Part shown: positions 5,739-6,538 of the stretch, in pieces
Layout of the letters: every line of letters begins with the position of its first letter
Position numbering within the stretch: the stretch's first letter is position 1
Assembly: GCA_007121175.1 (NCBI GenBank)
Contig: SKMG01000446.1
Coordinates: 1 to 6,538 of the forward strand
DNA length: 6,538 nt
DNA from: Trueperaceae bacterium
GTDB taxonomy: Bacteria > Deinococcota > Deinococci > Deinococcales > Trueperaceae
Direction: 5' to 3'
Notes under the pieces: generated by a model
Seen by the model: the letters and a program-made list of their open reading frames with translations, nothing else
Databases searched by the model: none
Told to the model about the DNA's origin: nothing
Position numbers and translations under genes: made by a program

Positions 5739-5786
5739 GGGCGACGGCCGCAGCGGCCGGCTGACGCCGCGCTCGGCGGCACGCCC
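5739..5786. terminator. Predicted three-way-junction hairpin after darA
   Basis: It begins directly after the darA TAA. GGGCG (5739-5743) can pair with CGCCC (5782-5786) as an outer stem. This encloses two hairpins: CGGCC/GGCCG (5745-5749 with 5755-5759, loop GCAGC) and GCCGC/GCGGC (5766-5770 with 5776-5780, loop GCTCG). No T-run follows. It occupies the 82-bp gap between two convergent genes, so a bidirectional terminator or 3'-end protector is the simplest reading. The complementarity is seen; folding and function are inferred. Confidence 0.45.
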
Positions 5787-5820
5787 GTGGATCAGCGACG
5801 GTCTGCCGCGTGGGGAACGC

Positions 5821-6538
5821 TCAGCCGACCAGGCCGCGCTCCAGCGCCCAGCGCACCAGCTCCGCCCGGCTGCGCACCCCGAGCTTCTCCGATGCCCGCT
5901 CCCGGTAGGTGGCGACGGTCTTCTCCGAGATGCCGAGCGCCTCGGCGATCTCGCGGTAGGTGTTGCCTTCGGCGATCTGAGTGACCACCTCGAGCTCGCG
6001 GCCGGTGAGCTTGACGTGCTTGTACGGGTCGCCGCGGGCCATCTCCCGAGCCAGCTCGGCCAGCAGCCGTGCGGGAGCGTAGTACTCGCCGCGCGCTACG
6101 GCCAAGATGGCGTCGACGAGCTGCGTCTCGAGCGAGCTCTTGGGGACGTAGCCGCTGCCGCCGGCCTCGAGGAAGCCCTGCACGTACTCGGGGTCCTCGT
6201 GCATCGACAGCGCGACCAGGCGGGCCGCGGGATGCGCGCGCTTCAGGGCGCGCGCGGTCTCGATGCCGTTCATCCCCGGCAGCGAGAGGTCGAGCAGCAC
6301 CACGTCGGGTGCCGCCGCGCCGACGCGGGCGAGCGCCTCCTCGCCCGTGTCCGCCTCGCCGACCACCTCGAGCGCCTCGTGATGCGCCAACAGCGCCTTG
6401 ACACCGGCCCGGACGATGACGTGGTCGTCGACCAGGAACAGCCGTACCCGCGGCGAGCCGGCGGGCCTGGCACCGCCGCCGACCCCGGGAGCCGGCCGGG
6501 CAACGCCCGAGCCGACGGCCGCCGCGGCGTCATCGGGC
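5821..6538 (-). CDS. NarL/FixJ-family two-component response regulator (5' end not resolved)
   Basis: A DNA-binding response regulator activated by phosphoryl transfer from a histidine kinase. In the visible frame (238 codons) residues 1-29 are an Ala/Gly/Pro-rich stretch. The receiver domain spans about 30-150: acidic pair Asp37-Asp38 (LVDDH), phospho-acceptor Asp83 (LLDLSLPGMNG), switch Ser111 (VALSMHED) and Lys133 (YVPKSS). A LuxR-type helix-turn-helix follows at about 177-234 (LTGRELEVVTQIAEG, then YREIAEALGISEKTVATYRE). No ATG, GTG or TTG occurs in this frame before the first receiver strand; the TTG at 6388-6390 lies inside the receiver and would delete the acidic pair. Either the start is beyond the right edge, or it is the ATG at 6531-6533, which is one frame off. 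The sensor kinase is probably just off the right edge. Target genes are unknown. It converges on darA. Confidence 0.92.
   Translation of the reverse strand, partial: PDDAAAAVGSGVARPAPGVGGGARPAGSPRVRLFLVDDHVIVRAGVKALLAHHEALEVVGEADTGEEALARVGAAAPDVVLLDLSLPGMNGIETARALKRAHPAARLVALSMHEDPEYVQGFLEAGGSGYVPKSSLETQLVDAILAVARGEYYAPARLLAELAREMARGDPYKHVKLTGRELEVVTQIAEGNTYREIAEALGISEKTVATYRERASEKLGVRSRAELVRWALERGLVG

Noticed and set aside
4787..5764. 325-codon + strand frame spanning the control region and darA
   Set aside because: It overlaps darA in a different frame and turns into Arg/Ala-rich noise; it reflects lack of stop codons at high GC.
1..6538. tRNA, rRNA, CRISPR array, insertion sequence or phage attachment site
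   Set aside because: No cloverleaf, regularly spaced repeat, transposase frame or paired terminal repeats was seen on reading through the window.

Overview
The window is very GC-rich. Third codon positions are almost all G or C, start codons include GTG, and two genes show a -10-like hexamer just upstream of the start with no Shine-Dalgarno (SD) sequence at that start. A DarA/PstA-type cyclic-di-AMP receptor is present, a family typical of Firmicutes, Deinococcota and some Chloroflexota but not of Proteobacteria. Together this points to a high-GC bacterium such as a Deinococcota (Truepera-like) lineage or a high-GC clostridial relative. That placement is an inference, not a measurement.

Layout from left to right. 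(1) At the left edge, a + strand open frame with coding-like codon use runs in from outside and cannot be assigned. A strong GC hairpin (121-156) lies between its believable part and the next gene. (2) On the - strand is an M24-family Xaa-Pro-type metallopeptidase (167-1249). (3) Divergent from it is a + strand flavin reductase-like FMN protein (1321-1989). (4) On the - strand is a compact three-gene unit read right to left: a second, divergent M24 peptidase (5122 to 3929), then the permeases DppB (3907 to 2924) and DppC (2931 to 2026). The gaps are 21 bp, then an 8-bp overlap. (5) A 286-bp divergent control region (5123-5408) holds a strong imperfect hairpin and promoter-like sites. (6) The + strand c-di-AMP receptor darA (5409-5738) follows. 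(7) An 82-bp convergent spacer can fold into a three-way junction. (8) On the - strand is a NarL/FixJ-type response regulator (5821 to the right edge), with an unresolved 5' end.

Functionally, the centre is peptide uptake and breakdown. The permease pair would form the membrane channel of a dipeptide/oligopeptide ABC importer, and the co-transcribed M24 enzyme would hydrolyse imported (probably proline-containing) peptides in the cytoplasm. No substrate-binding protein or ATPase for this importer can be identified in the window, so they must be encoded elsewhere. The c-di-AMP receptor is head to head with the peptide operon, which allows, but does not prove, shared regulation. The flavin reductase and the response regulator look like independent neighbours.

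No mobile element, CRISPR array, tRNA or rRNA was seen. The gene families are ordinary. The most unusual points are the response regulator's 5' frame arrangement, the structured control region between darA and the peptide operon, and the structured convergent spacers.
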